The notes: generated by a model not told the origin, from the sequence alone. 14,247 nucleotides of DNA from Flavobacteriales bacterium (GCA_002402165.1 NVVI01000010.1:25113-39359), one strand, 5' to 3'; shown: positions 1 through 6,856, counted from the first letter of the stretch. Program-made: numbers and translations.

Positions 1-2605
1 CAGCAATTTTTTTACCAGAAACATTATAACTTAGGTTTGCAGAAAGTCCCAAAGAATCATTGTTGTATTCTAAGTAAAAATTAATAATGTATGGTGATTG
101 TCCAAAAAGACTTCTTGTATCATCCGCATTAGGATCACTCGCCCTAATTAATTCTAATTCTTGAGCGTCTATTCCTACCTCAGAAAAAACATAAGTAAAG
201 TTTCCTCCTGTACTAAATGTATTTACAGAATCAGATAGAAAACCAAGTTTCTTTTTAATTTCAAATTCAGCTCCGTAAACTGTGGCATTTTTAATATTTC
301 TCCACGTTAATTCTGAATTTTGTGCCTGAGTATTAAATACCAATTCAATTGGGTTGGTAAATGATTTATAAAACCCTCCTAAAGAAATAATTTCACCAAA
401 ATTGGGGAATAGCTCATACCTTAAATCAAAGTTATCAATTAATGTCCTCTCTAATTCTGGATTCCCTACAATAATCCAGTTAGTTGAAAAATCATAGGTT
501 GCAAAAGGTGCTATTTCTCTAAATGTAGGTCTGGCTAATGTTCTTGAATACGCAGCTCTCAGATTACTTTTCTCTGTAAGTGCATAAGTTGTATTTAACG
601 CTGGCAATACATCTGCTTCAGTTAGTGTTCCTGTTTTTTCATCTTTATCGAAACTTCTCACAAAAATATCGGTTGTTTCCAATCGAGCTCCAGTGACAAT
701 TCTTAGTTTTTTCGTAGCCCAAATGTCTCCCATTAAATACCCAGCAAAAACAGATTGATCGGCTGAATAACTATTTCTACGTTCAGTTGCATCCTCAATA
801 TAAAGGTAATTTGAAACAGGATTTCCAGCAGTTGGCAACACCATATTACTATCATTCAAATAGCCAGCAACACTCCCATTATAAGTCAAAAATCCTTGAG
901 AGCGATAATTGTACCTGTTCTCTGTTAAGATTCTTTCTTGTTGTAGCATTGCACCTCCAAATTTTATTTTTGATGCTTTTCCATCTTTTTCTTTGATGTT
1001 AAATTCAAGGTTTATTTTGCCATCAGTAGTTGTCTGGTTAAGTTCTCTATAGTACCTAGTTGGGACGGGATAAATAGATGCTTGAATACTATAGTTGGTA
1101 TCTCCAGTAATTTCATCAACCGTATAATCATTGGAAAAATAACGTAAATCTGGTTGGTTTTGATTGGATTGTGAAAAGGCATACATCCAATCCACTTTTA
1201 ATTTTTTTAATCCTTCAAAATAATGTTCTCCTTTAGTTTGGTAACTACTCAAGGCATTTTCTTCATACTCTAACGCCCTTGTTTGAAAATACAATCCTTC
1301 TTGGTCTTCAGGAATTTCACCTTCTTGAAAAGTAGTGGTTGTAATTCCGTTTTGGTTTCTTAAATAAACAAATCCTAATTTATGATTGGGAGAGATTTTA
1401 TAAGAAATATTAGCAATCGCTCCCCACAGTACGTTTTCCTTAGATTGTACGTCTTTTAATGTTCTTTGTGCGTTTAGCTCATTTACATCAGACACATTTC
1501 CTGTTAACTCATAACGATTGGTAAAAGCATCCTCATCTCTATGATCGTATTTTTTCGAGTAAGATAATCCAGCAACAAACCCCAAACTTTTACCAAATAG
1601 TTTGGTTTGATTGCCAACGGAAAGAGAATAACTTTGGTTTAAGAATGATTTTTTTTCACTAACATCCATTTCTTTGTTAAAAGACTTTCCTACTTTTTCT
1701 AAACGGTCATTTTCTACAAACAAAGCTGGAATATTTCCAGTTGAAGTAGGCTTATCTCTGGTTCCATCATCAAAACCTAAATAATCTGTTCCTCCACCTT
1801 CATAAGTTAAAAAACCGTCTTTTAGGCTTGACGCTGTATTATAGCCTAAAGCACTTGAAAATTGAAAAGTAAATTGCTCTGGAAAATCTTTTGTTTCAAT
1901 ATCAACTAATCCACCAGTAAAGCTACCAGGCAAATCGGGAGTAAAAGATTTTATCACCTTCATATTTTCAATCATATTTGTTGGAAATAAATCCAACTGA
2001 ACTGCATTCCTATTTGGATCTAATCCTGGAATTTCAGCCTTATTGATGGTGGTTTTACTGTAGCGATCACTTAAACCTCTTACATAAACATACTTACCAT
2101 CTTCTATTGTTAAACCCGTTACTCTTTTAGCTGCTCCAGCCGCATCACTATCTCCTCTTTTAGCAATCTCTTTTGCTCCAATAACTTCCATTACTGTTGC
2201 TGATTTCTTTTTTATTTGGAGTAAGTATTCTTCATTTTTTCTATCTGCTTTTGCTTCAATGGTAAATGTTTCTATTGCCATAGATGAAGTGCTTAATGAA
2301 AAATTGTGTAATGTTATCTCGTTATTTACAACGACAATATTAATAGTGTCAGCACGAAAAGAGATATAAGAGCAAATTAATTTATAATTTCCTGCTGCTA
2401 CATTTTCTATTTTATAATTTCCATCAAAATCAACGATAGAACCAATAACAGAGCCAGAACTTGTTTTTAACCCTTGAACCATAACGGTAGCACCTATTAA
2501 AGTTTCACCAGATTCTTTTTCTATAGCTTTCCCTTGAATAATTCCTTGAGAAAAAACCATGTTTGTACAGAAAAATAAAAGTACAATAGCTAATAATTTG
2601 TTCAT
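1..2605 (-). CDS. TonB-dependent outer-membrane receptor with carboxypeptidase-regulatory-like N-terminal domain (3' end cut by window)
   Basis: Outer-membrane active-transport receptor, energised by TonB/ExbBD; substrate not readable from sequence. The frame is open from ATG at 2603-2605 to the window edge, giving 868 codons without a stop; the last barrel strands are missing. Seen in order: a signal peptide (MNKLLAIVLLFFCTNMVFSQ), a CarboxypepD_reg-like beta-sandwich (about 21-105, with GETLIGATV and DFDGNYKIEN), a plug (about 130-245, with YVYVRGLSDRYSKTT, IPGLDPNRN, DLFPTN and PDLPGSFTGGLVDI), then a long beta-barrel rich in aromatic-ended strands. The plug motifs are characteristic of a Bacteroidota receptor family often encoded beside a beta-helix lipoprotein and a PhoB-type regulator (family knowledge). 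It lies downstream of the lipoprotein gene but behind a terminator, so it probably has its own promoter, where a tandem TTAAC box is found. No SusD-like gene is visible in the window. Confidence 0.93.
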   Translation of the reverse strand, partial: MNKLLAIVLLFFCTNMVFSQGIIQGKAIEKESGETLIGATVMVQGLKTSSGSVIGSIVDFDGNYKIENVAAGNYKLICSYISFRADTINIVVVNNEITLHNFSLSTSSMAIETFTIEAKADRKNEEYLLQIKKKSATVMEVIGAKEIAKRGDSDAAGAAKRVTGLTIEDGKYVYVRGLSDRYSKTTINKAEIPGLDPNRNAVQLDLFPTNMIENMKVIKSFTPDLPGSFTGGLVDIETKDFPEQFTFQFSSALGYNTASSLKDGFLTYEGGGTDYLGFDDGTRDKPTSTGNIPALFVENDRLEKVGKSFNKEMDVSEKKSFLNQSYSLSVGNQTKLFGKSLGFVAGLSYSKKYDHRDEDAFTNRYELTGNVSDVNELNAQRTLKDVQSKENVLWGAIANISYKISPNHKLGFVYLRNQNGITTTTFQEGEIPEDQEGLYFQTRALEYEENALSSYQTKGEHYFEGLKKLKVDWMYAFSQSNQNQPDLRYFSNDYTVDEITGDTNYSIQASIYPVPTRYYRELNQTTTDGKINLEFNIKEKDGKASKIKFGGAMLQQERILTENRYNYRSQGFLTYNGSVAGYLNDSNMVLPTAGNPVSNYLYIEDATERRNSYSADQSVFAGYLMGDIWATKKLRIVTGARLETTDIFVRSFDKDEKTGTLTEADVLPALNTTYALTEKSNLRAAYSRTLARPTFREIAPFATYDFSTNWIIVGNPELERTLIDNFDLRYELFPNFGEIISLGGFYKSFTNPIELVFNTQAQNSELTWRNIKNATVYGAEFEIKKKLGFLSDSVNTFSTGGNFTYVFSEVGIDAQELELIRASDPNADDTRSLFGQSPYIINFYLEYNNDSLGLSANLSYNVSGKKIA

Positions 2606-2629
2606 TTGGTAAGTTTTTTTATTCTTCTA

Positions 2630-2637
2630 CAAAGAAA
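2630..2637 (-). promoter_or_regulatory. Candidate -7 promoter element of the TonB-dependent receptor gene
   Basis: On the minus strand this reads TTTCTTTG, one mismatch from the Bacteroidota -7 consensus TAnnTTTG, and it lies 24 nt before the start codon. The identical octamer occurs upstream of the lipoprotein gene (4232-4239). No clear -33 TTG is found at standard spacing, which would fit an activator-dependent promoter. This is inference from motif and position only. Confidence 0.4.
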
Positions 2638-2655
2638 ATAATCAACCGTAATTAA

Positions 2656-2676
2656 GAGGTTAAACAAATGTTAAGT
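2656..2676 (-). promoter_or_regulatory. Tandem TTAAC box upstream of the TonB-dependent receptor gene (candidate response-regulator site)
   Basis: The minus strand reads ACTTAAC-ATTT-GTTTAAC followed by CTC: two TTAAC-like half-sites 11 bp apart, the usual tandem spacing for OmpR/PhoB-type regulators. It matches the box before the response-regulator gene (4373-4393) at 16 of 21 positions, in the same orientation relative to its gene. It is exactly 18 nt from the -7-like element, as at the regulator gene. The function is inferred, and AT-rich DNA makes chance matches more likely. Confidence 0.45.
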
Positions 2677-2771
2677 ATCTGTTATTAGTGAGTAGAAAAA
2701 AAAGAAAAATAAACTCAAGACTATTTTTAAAATATAATACAAACGCCAACACAGCAAAGAGTTTTCAGGCA

Positions 2772-2802
2772 AACAAAAAGCCCTTGCGGTTACAAGGGCT
2801 TT
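2772..2802 (-). terminator. Rho-independent terminator of the lipoprotein gene
   Basis: A perfect 10-bp stem (AAAGCCCTTG at 2777-2786 with CAAGGGCTTT at 2793-2802) has a 6-nt loop. Read on the minus strand it is followed by a T-rich run (TTTTTGTTT). It starts about 20 nt past the lipoprotein stop codon. It separates that gene from the receptor gene, so the two are probably not simply cotranscribed, although partial read-through is possible. Confidence 0.88.
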
Positions 2803-2822
2803 GAGTAATTATTAAGTTAATA

Positions 2823-4196
2823 TTATGGGAACGTTAACGTCCAACCTTGTGCCCAATTGCTTGCGCTAACATCAAAAGCACCTTTGTAAGTTACAGGGTC
2901 AAACCACGGGTCTAAAGAAGCTGTTCCTATTCCCAAACTCCCAAGAGGAACAGGATTACTTGCAGAAATTCCAGCAGAAGCAGTACTTAAATTTGTTACA
3001 CTTGCATGTGTCGATAAATCTAAGCCTGAGTTAGTTACCGCAGAAACAATATTATCTACTCCAATTACAGAGAGGACAATATCTGCTAATATTAATTCTC
3101 CCGCATCTAACCTTGCTTTTGAATCTTGACCTGAAGCTAAATCTTCAATATCTATTCCTTTTCCAAAATTATGGAAGACTGAATTATGGTACTCTCCTCC
3201 AGCATTATCTCTAAATGTTAATGCTCTACTTGTTCCATTTCCAATATAAGTCGCATTGTATATCATAGGATGAGCATAAGGAAGCCCATCTTCAGGAACT
3301 GTCCCTCCATCGTGTTCTCCCCCTCTATCAGATGAAGCGTCTTGAATCGCAATCCAATATTGTCCTTTCCCTCTAAATCCTTGATCGTAATCGTAAGAAT
3401 CATCAGAACAACCATTAACTAAGATGTACTTTAATTGAGGAACTCCTCCAAAAAATTCAATACCGTCATCTTGATTAGAAACAACTTCAATATGATGAAT
3501 GGATGTTCCAGAACCAACACCTCCTAACGTTAAGCCATTTATCTCGTTTCCAGCACCAATATCTGTTCCTCCATGTCGTATCGAAATATAACATAAAGAA
3601 CCTGAATTATCTGCATCATTACTACCCCCATACAATCCTCTTGGTTCAGATGTTGGAATTCCTTCAATATTTTGAGTTGTTGGAACCGTATTTAATGTTG
3701 CATTACCCAATAATATAAGTCCACCCCATTGTCCTTTTGTTGATAGTGGAACTGAACCATTTAAAGGATCAGCTTCAAAAGTAAAAATTATTGGCTGAGA
3801 TGATGTCCCACAGGCACTAATCATTCCACCTTGTGCTACGATTAATGCAGAAGCATTAGCCCCAGTCCCTGGTTTTCCTTTTATAACTGTCCCTGGTTGA
3901 ATAGTTAACGTTTGTCCTGAATTTACAAACACAAAACCATCCAATAGGTATATGTTGTTACTTGTCCAAGTTGTTGTGCCTGTACCTGAACCATTATCAG
4001 TTATTGTAACACAGTTTGTGCACCCTGGAGGTGTAGGTGTTGTGGCATAAGTACACGAGCCATCATCTTTTACTGCATCAGGGTTAAAGTTTTCTGCGGT
4101 TGGGTCTGTACAACCTTCTTTTTTAGAACACGAAGTAAAAACACTTGCTAGTCCAACGGTAATTGCCGTAATTAATAATAAGTTTTTTGTTTTCAT
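2823..4196 (-). CDS. Surface lipoprotein with thrombospondin-3/calcium-type motif and beta-helix-like body
   Basis: Predicted secreted lipoprotein of 457 residues, function unassigned. The N-terminus MKTKNLLLITAITVGLASVF is followed by T-S-C23, a lipobox with Phe instead of Leu at -3, so lipidation at Cys23 is likely. Residues 28-50 hold the Bacteroidota motif GCTDPTAENFNPDA..DDGSCTY, an Asp-rich, probably calcium-binding unit. A short Pro/Thr linker and a Cys pair (C59, C62) follow. From about residue 80 onward the repeated short strands (LTIQPGTVIKG, GQWGGLILLGNATLN, GLTLGGVGSGTSIHHIEV, DDGIEFFGG) look like a right-handed beta-helix. This type of protein is often encoded next to TonB receptors of the family found downstream, so it may be the surface partner or ligand-binding subunit of that receptor (inference). 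It is divergent from the response-regulator gene, with 243 bp between them, and ends in a good terminator. Confidence 0.88.
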   Translation of the reverse strand: MKTKNLLLITAITVGLASVFTSCSKKEGCTDPTAENFNPDAVKDDGSCTYATTPTPPGCTNCVTITDNGSGTGTTTWTSNNIYLLDGFVFVNSGQTLTIQPGTVIKGKPGTGANASALIVAQGGMISACGTSSQPIIFTFEADPLNGSVPLSTKGQWGGLILLGNATLNTVPTTQNIEGIPTSEPRGLYGGSNDADNSGSLCYISIRHGGTDIGAGNEINGLTLGGVGSGTSIHHIEVVSNQDDGIEFFGGVPQLKYILVNGCSDDSYDYDQGFRGKGQYWIAIQDASSDRGGEHDGGTVPEDGLPYAHPMIYNATYIGNGTSRALTFRDNAGGEYHNSVFHNFGKGIDIEDLASGQDSKARLDAGELILADIVLSVIGVDNIVSAVTNSGLDLSTHASVTNLSTASAGISASNPVPLGSLGIGTASLDPWFDPVTYKGAFDVSASNWAQGWTLTFP

Positions 4197-4279
4197 TTTT
4201 TCAATCTTTAGTTTTATAATTATTTATAATGCAAAGAAAGTGTGTATACATTACTATATAATGAATTCAATCTTATAGT

Positions 4280-4300
4280 TAGTTTATATTCATGTTAAGT
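4280..4300 (-). promoter_or_regulatory. TTAAC-type box upstream of the lipoprotein gene (weaker copy)
   Basis: The minus strand begins ACTTAACAT, identical over 9-10 bp to the first half of the receptor box, with a degenerate second half (TATAAAC). The full 21 positions match the receptor box at 15. It lies 40 nt from the TTTCTTTG element, so its geometry differs from the other two boxes. This is a tentative third member of the set. Confidence 0.3.
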
Positions 4301-4372
4301 AAAAACTACATCCAGAGTAATAATTTGAACAAAAAAACTTCCGCCTCCAATAATAACGTGGATAATACAATT

Positions 4373-4393
4373 AGTTAATATTTAATTAACATC
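4373..4393 (+). promoter_or_regulatory. Tandem TTAAC box upstream of the response-regulator gene (candidate autoregulation site)
   Basis: Reads AGTTAAT-ATTT-AATTAAC followed by ATC, with half-sites 11 bp apart. It shares 16 of 21 positions with the receptor box and sits 18 nt before TAATTTTA (4412-4419), a -7-like element with one mismatch. The same spacing at the receptor gene is the main argument that the site is real. Binding by the adjacent regulator is inferred. Confidence 0.45.
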
Positions 4394-4439
4394 CATAAAG
4401 TAAGGTTGTCCTAATTTTATATAATAAAATATTAAGTAT

Positions 4440-5117
4440 ATGAATAACGAAAAAATATTATTAGTAGATGATGAACTGGATATTTTAGAGTTCTTAGATT
4501 ATAATTTAACCAAAGAAGGATTTAATGTTTCCATATGTTCAAATGGCAAGGACGCTATAGAGGTTGCCAAAAAAGAAATACCTGATTTAATAATCTTAGA
4601 TGTTATGATGCCAGAAATGGATGGTATTGAAACTTGCCATGAACTAAGAGAGACCGAAGGATTGGAAAATGTATTGATTGCCTTTTTAAGTGCAAGAGGA
4701 GAGGATTACTCACAGGTTGCTGGGTTTGATGCAGGAGCAGATGATTATATCACTAAACCAATAAAACCAAGATTATTGGTTAGCAGAGTTAAAGCTATTT
4801 TAAGAAGACGATATGCCCCCGAAGATATATTAGTGAGTGAACAGACAGGGAGTATAAGAATTGATAGAGAAAAATACCTTGTTTACAAAGAAGATCAAGA
4901 ATATTCGCTGCCAAAAAAGGAGTACGAGCTGTTAGCATTATTACTTTCTAAGCCTGGGAAAGTTTTTACTAGAGATGTAATTTTAGAGCGTATATGGGGA
5001 GGAGAAGTAATTGTTGGAGATAGGACAATTGATGTTCACATAAGAAAACTTAGAGAAAAATTCGGAGATAATTGCATTAAAACTATTAAAGGAGTTGGAT
5101 ACAAGTTTAAAAATTAA
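4440..5117 (+). CDS. PhoB/OmpR-family response regulator
   Basis: Cytoplasmic two-component transcription regulator, 225 residues, normal full length for the family. The receiver domain (about 3-122) shows the acidic pair D10/D11, phospho-acceptor D54 in LIILDVMMPEMDG, S84, Y103 and K106. The winged-helix DNA-binding domain (about 130-224) has LPKKEYELLALLLSKPGKVFTR, then IDVHIRKLREKFG and IKGVGYKF. All residues needed for phosphorylation and DNA binding appear intact. The ATG at 4440 is the first in frame and begins just before the receiver; no Shine-Dalgarno is visible, as usual in Bacteroidota. A histidine kinase gene is normally found directly downstream of such regulators; here an IS3-family element begins 84 bp after the stop, and no kinase or recognisable remnant is present. 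A tandem TTAAC box in its own promoter suggests autoregulation. PhoB itself is possible, but the physiological signal is not proven. Confidence 0.93.
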   Translation: MNNEKILLVDDELDILEFLDYNLTKEGFNVSICSNGKDAIEVAKKEIPDLIILDVMMPEMDGIETCHELRETEGLENVLIAFLSARGEDYSQVAGFDAGADDYITKPIKPRLLVSRVKAILRRRYAPEDILVSEQTGSIRIDREKYLVYKEDQEYSLPKKEYELLALLLSKPGKVFTRDVILERIWGGEVIVGDRTIDVHIRKLREKFGDNCIKTIKGVGYKFKN

Positions 5118-5163
5118 ACTCTGCCATATTACAATCTGGGTTAAATTAAAAGTTACGATTTCG

Positions 5164-5203
5164 TGGAATTCCTACAAAGAAGCTGGAATTCCTACAAAAA
5201 GTG
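5164..5203. repeat. Two tandem 20-bp repeats abutting the IS left end
   Basis: TGGAATTCCTACAAA occurs at 5164-5178 and again at 5184-5198, exactly 20 bp apart; the intervening bases differ. The second unit ends where the IS terminal repeat begins (5202). Two units with almost no spacer do not make a CRISPR. They may be a remnant of the sequence that lay here before the rearrangement. Confidence 0.7.
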
Positions 5204-5221
5204 GGACAAAAAAGTTAAGAC

Positions 5222-6137
5222 CTATGCTACATTTTTCATTTTATTAAATTCTGTTTCAACTTCTACTGGAGTTTTATAACCCAAAGAAGAGTGTAAACGT
5301 TTTCTATTATACCATATTTCAATATATTCAAAGACTGCTAATTTAGCTTGCTCTATGGTTTTGTATTCTTGATGATATATTAATTCTGATTTAAGTGTTT
5401 TAAAGAAAGATTCAGCTACTGCATTATCCCAACAATTACCCTTTCGGCTCATACTTTGAGTAATTAGATTATTGGTGTTAAGCTGGTTTCTAAACTCCTT
5501 GCTTGCATATTGGATGCCTCTCTGAATGAAAAATAAGGTTGTTGTCTATTTTTCTTTTTGATGTTGCCATTTTCCAAGCTGGAGTTATCGTTTCTTTTGT
5601 AAATAAGGTTTTACTCAACGACCAACCAATTACTTGTCTATCATATAAATCCATAACCGTTGTTAAATACAACCAATCTTCATCAGTTTTGATGTAGGTA
5701 ATATCTGATACCCAAACTTCATTTTAAGCCTTAGGCTTAAAATTTCTATCTAAATGATTATCAGAAATGGCATACATATGATTCGAGTTGGTGGTTACTT
5801 TATATTTCTTTCTAATCTTACTTTTTAAGTTGTTTAAACGCATTAGTTTCGCTACTCTTGGTTTGGATACTTTAATTCCTCTTCTTTTTAATTCTTCAGT
5901 TACTTTTGGTGAACCATAAGTTCTTCTACTTTCTTCAAAAACTTCTTTGATTTCTATTGTCAATTTTTGGTTTTCTATTTCTCGTTTAGATGGTCCTTCA
6001 CAATACCATCTATAATAACTACTTCTACTTACTTTTAATACGTTGCACATCTTCTCAATGGGATAATAATATTTATGTTTTTCTATAAATTGAAAGACTT
6101 CCCATCGCTCTTGGAAAAGATGTGAACGGCTTTTTTT
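5222..6137 (-). pseudogene. IS3-family transposase orfB, inactivated by a nonsense codon and a 2-nt deletion
   Basis: Encodes the catalytic half of the transposase, normally made as an OrfA-OrfB fusion. After the frameshift site the reading continues SRSHLFQERWEVFQFIEKH and reaches the HTH_21-like segment PIEKMCNVLKVSRSSYYRW. At 5724-5726 the codon after FKPKA is TAA where a sense codon (probably CAA) is expected, since NEVWVSDITYI follows in the same frame. Near 5518-5522, [13 protein letters not shown] has become HSE-RHPICK through loss of two bases, destroying the second catalytic Asp and shifting frame. The final part resumes as [12 protein letters not shown] and then [20 protein letters not shown] with the catalytic Glu, ending at the TAG at 5222-5224. 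The gene thus survives as three open segments (6050-5724, 5672-5490 and 5452-5222 are the readable pieces) and cannot give an active enzyme. Confidence 0.93.
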
Positions 6138-6391
6138 AATATCTCAAGTTCTAACTGAGCATTTTTAAGCTCTTTCTTTAATCGTTTAACCTCTGGTAGT
6201 TCTTCTTGTAACTTGGAGTTGGTTATTGATTTTAAATTAACTTGTTTTCTTGCTGTTGCTCGCCATTTATAAATTCGCTGTACTTGTACGCCTAATTCAT
6301 CAGCTAATTCTTTTATGTTCTCTCGCTGATAACTTAAGCTTACTGCCTTTTCTTTAAATGATTCACTGTATACTCTTTTTGCTTTCTTCAT
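6083..6391 (-). CDS. IS3-family transposase OrfA (HTH_Tnp_1-type)
   Basis: Small DNA-binding protein of 102 residues that recognises the IS ends. The N-terminal helix-turn-helix is visible (YSESFKEKAVSLSYQ, then IKELADELGVQVQRIYKWR), followed by a C-terminal leucine-zipper-like coiled coil (LPEVKRLKKELKNAQLELEI). It ends 18 residues after a run of seven A's used for -1 frameshifting. Read through without a shift, the protein stops in the sequence FSKSDGKSFNL. The frame is intact, so OrfA alone could still be made and could act as an inhibitor of related elements (family knowledge; not shown here). Confidence 0.92.
   Translation of the reverse strand: MKKAKRVYSESFKEKAVSLSYQRENIKELADELGVQVQRIYKWRATARKQVNLKSITNSKLQEELPEVKRLKKELKNAQLELEILKKAVHIFSKSDGKSFNL
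6131..6137 (-). promoter_or_regulatory. Programmed -1 frameshift slippery site A7 in the IS transposase
   Basis: On the minus strand the codons TTA AAA AAA GCC contain A-AAA-AAA, fitting the X-XXY-YYZ slippery heptamer. A -1 slip moves reading from OrfA (..ILKKAVH) into the orfB frame (..ILKKSRSHLFQE), joining the two halves as in active IS3 elements. Any downstream stimulatory structure was not worked out. Confidence 0.75.
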
Positions 6392-6521
6392 AATTCTAAG
6401 GTATTGTTTTTTATTAAAACAGTCTTAGTTTTTATGTCCCAGCTAAGTTAGTAACTCCATCCTCCAGTCACACAATATGTTCAAAAAGATAAAAATATTA
6501 AAATTAATATGACATTTCTTT

Positions 6522-6541
6522 CATATATAGTTTTTTATATG
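6522..6541. promoter_or_regulatory. Palindrome in the ArsR-family promoter (candidate operator)
   Basis: CATATA at 6522-6527 and TATATG at 6536-6541 form an inverted repeat with an 8-bp spacer; extension outward gives 7 of 8 matching positions per arm. It touches the upstream edge of the -7 element, where repressor binding would block polymerase. ArsR-family dimers bind AT-rich palindromes of about this size, so autorepression through this site is a reasonable inference. Confidence 0.45.
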
Positions 6542-6549
6542 TATGTTTG
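6542..6549 (+). promoter_or_regulatory. -7 element of the efflux operon promoter
   Basis: TATGTTTG is a perfect match to the Bacteroidota TAnnTTTG element and lies 16 nt before the chosen ArsR start codon (6566). No exact TTG is seen at the -33 position. The element lies inside the longer open frame that begins at 6509, which argues against that upstream start. Confidence 0.6.
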
Positions 6550-6565
6550 CATAGAATTTAAGATA

Positions 6566-6856
6566 ATGGAAAAATTAAATACAGAAAAATTAGAAAAAGT
6601 AGCCTTCGTTTTAAAAACCATAGGCCACCCTGTTAGACTTGCTATCATTAACCACTTGGCAATAAATGAAAAAATGTCTGTTAATGAAATATGCGAAGCC
6701 TTAGGTCTTGAACAATCTTTAATCTCTCACCATTTAAACAATATGAAATTAAAAGGGGTATTGGATTGTGATAAGGAAGGGAATAGCCGATACTATTTTG
6801 TAGTGCTCGAAGAAGTGCTTACTGTAATTAATTGTATGGAAAAATGTAAATTATAA
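6566..6856 (+). CDS. ArsR-family winged-helix transcriptional repressor
   Basis: Cytoplasmic dimeric repressor of 96 residues, probably the regulator of the efflux operon that follows 21 bp downstream. The start is placed at ATG 6566 (MEKLNTEKLEKVAFVLKTIG). An in-frame ATG at 6509 would add 19 hydrophobic residues unlike the family and would lie upstream of the promoter element. The typical GHPVRLAIINHL helix, the recognition helix region (VNEICEALGLEQSLISHHLNNMK, split at residues 39-61) and the wing EGNSRYYFV are present. The classic ELCVCD arsenic motif is absent: only C43 lines up with its last Cys. Other cysteines are C68, C90 and C94, the last two as CMEKC in the C-terminal dimer helix, so a thiol or soft-metal sensor is possible. 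The Cys that sulfur sensors of the SqrR/BigR type have in the LILCHL helix is Asn here. The inducer is therefore unknown. Confidence 0.9.
   Translation: MEKLNTEKLEKVAFVLKTIGHPVRLAIINHLAINEKMSVNEICEALGLEQSLISHHLNNMKLKGVLDCDKEGNSRYYFVVLEEVLTVINCMEKCKL

Larger units (their letters stand above)
4197..4439. promoter_or_regulatory. Divergent promoter region between lipoprotein and response-regulator genes
   Basis: These 243 bp hold no gene. The region is very AT-rich. It contains two candidate regulator boxes (minus strand 4280-4300, plus strand 4373-4393). Candidate -7 elements are TTTCTTTG on the minus strand (4232-4239), 35 nt before the lipoprotein start, and TAATTTTA on the plus strand (4412-4419), 20 nt before the regulator start. 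No riboswitch-like fold or small ORF was recognised. Confidence 0.5.
5202..6441 (-). mobile_element. IS3-family insertion sequence, 1240 bp, transposase decayed
   Basis: The ends are terminal inverted repeats starting TGGGACA: 5202-5221 and 6422-6441 match at 17 of 20 positions once one end is reverse-complemented. Inside, on the minus strand, are orfA and a -1-frame orfB with the DDE integrase-type core, the standard IS3 layout. No target duplication is visible: the bases outside the left end are AAG and those outside the right end are GCT, whereas IS3 elements usually leave 3-5 bp. The element is therefore either old, or a hybrid produced by recombination between two copies. It separates the response-regulator gene from the efflux operon. 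The broken orfB makes autonomous transposition unlikely. The subgroup was not assigned. Confidence 0.92.

Noticed and set aside
787..996. Plus-strand open frame of 69 codons
   Set aside because: It lies opposite the receptor gene, whose reading frame is continuous and has clear family motifs; the product looks like low-complexity antisense sequence.
3503..3718. Plus-strand open frame of 71 codons inside the lipoprotein gene
   Set aside because: Antisense shadow of a well-supported gene, with no recognisable domain.
5118..5201. Remnant of a histidine kinase gene after the response regulator
   Set aside because: The 84 bp translated in three frames showed no kinase motif, so a remnant cannot be claimed.
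5164..5203. CRISPR array
   Set aside because: Only two repeat units with about 5 bp between them and no cas genes; no spacers of normal length.
6509..6565. N-terminal extension of the ArsR-family protein
   Set aside because: The 19 residues are hydrophobic and unlike the family, and the perfect -7 element lies within them; the start at 6566 fits better.
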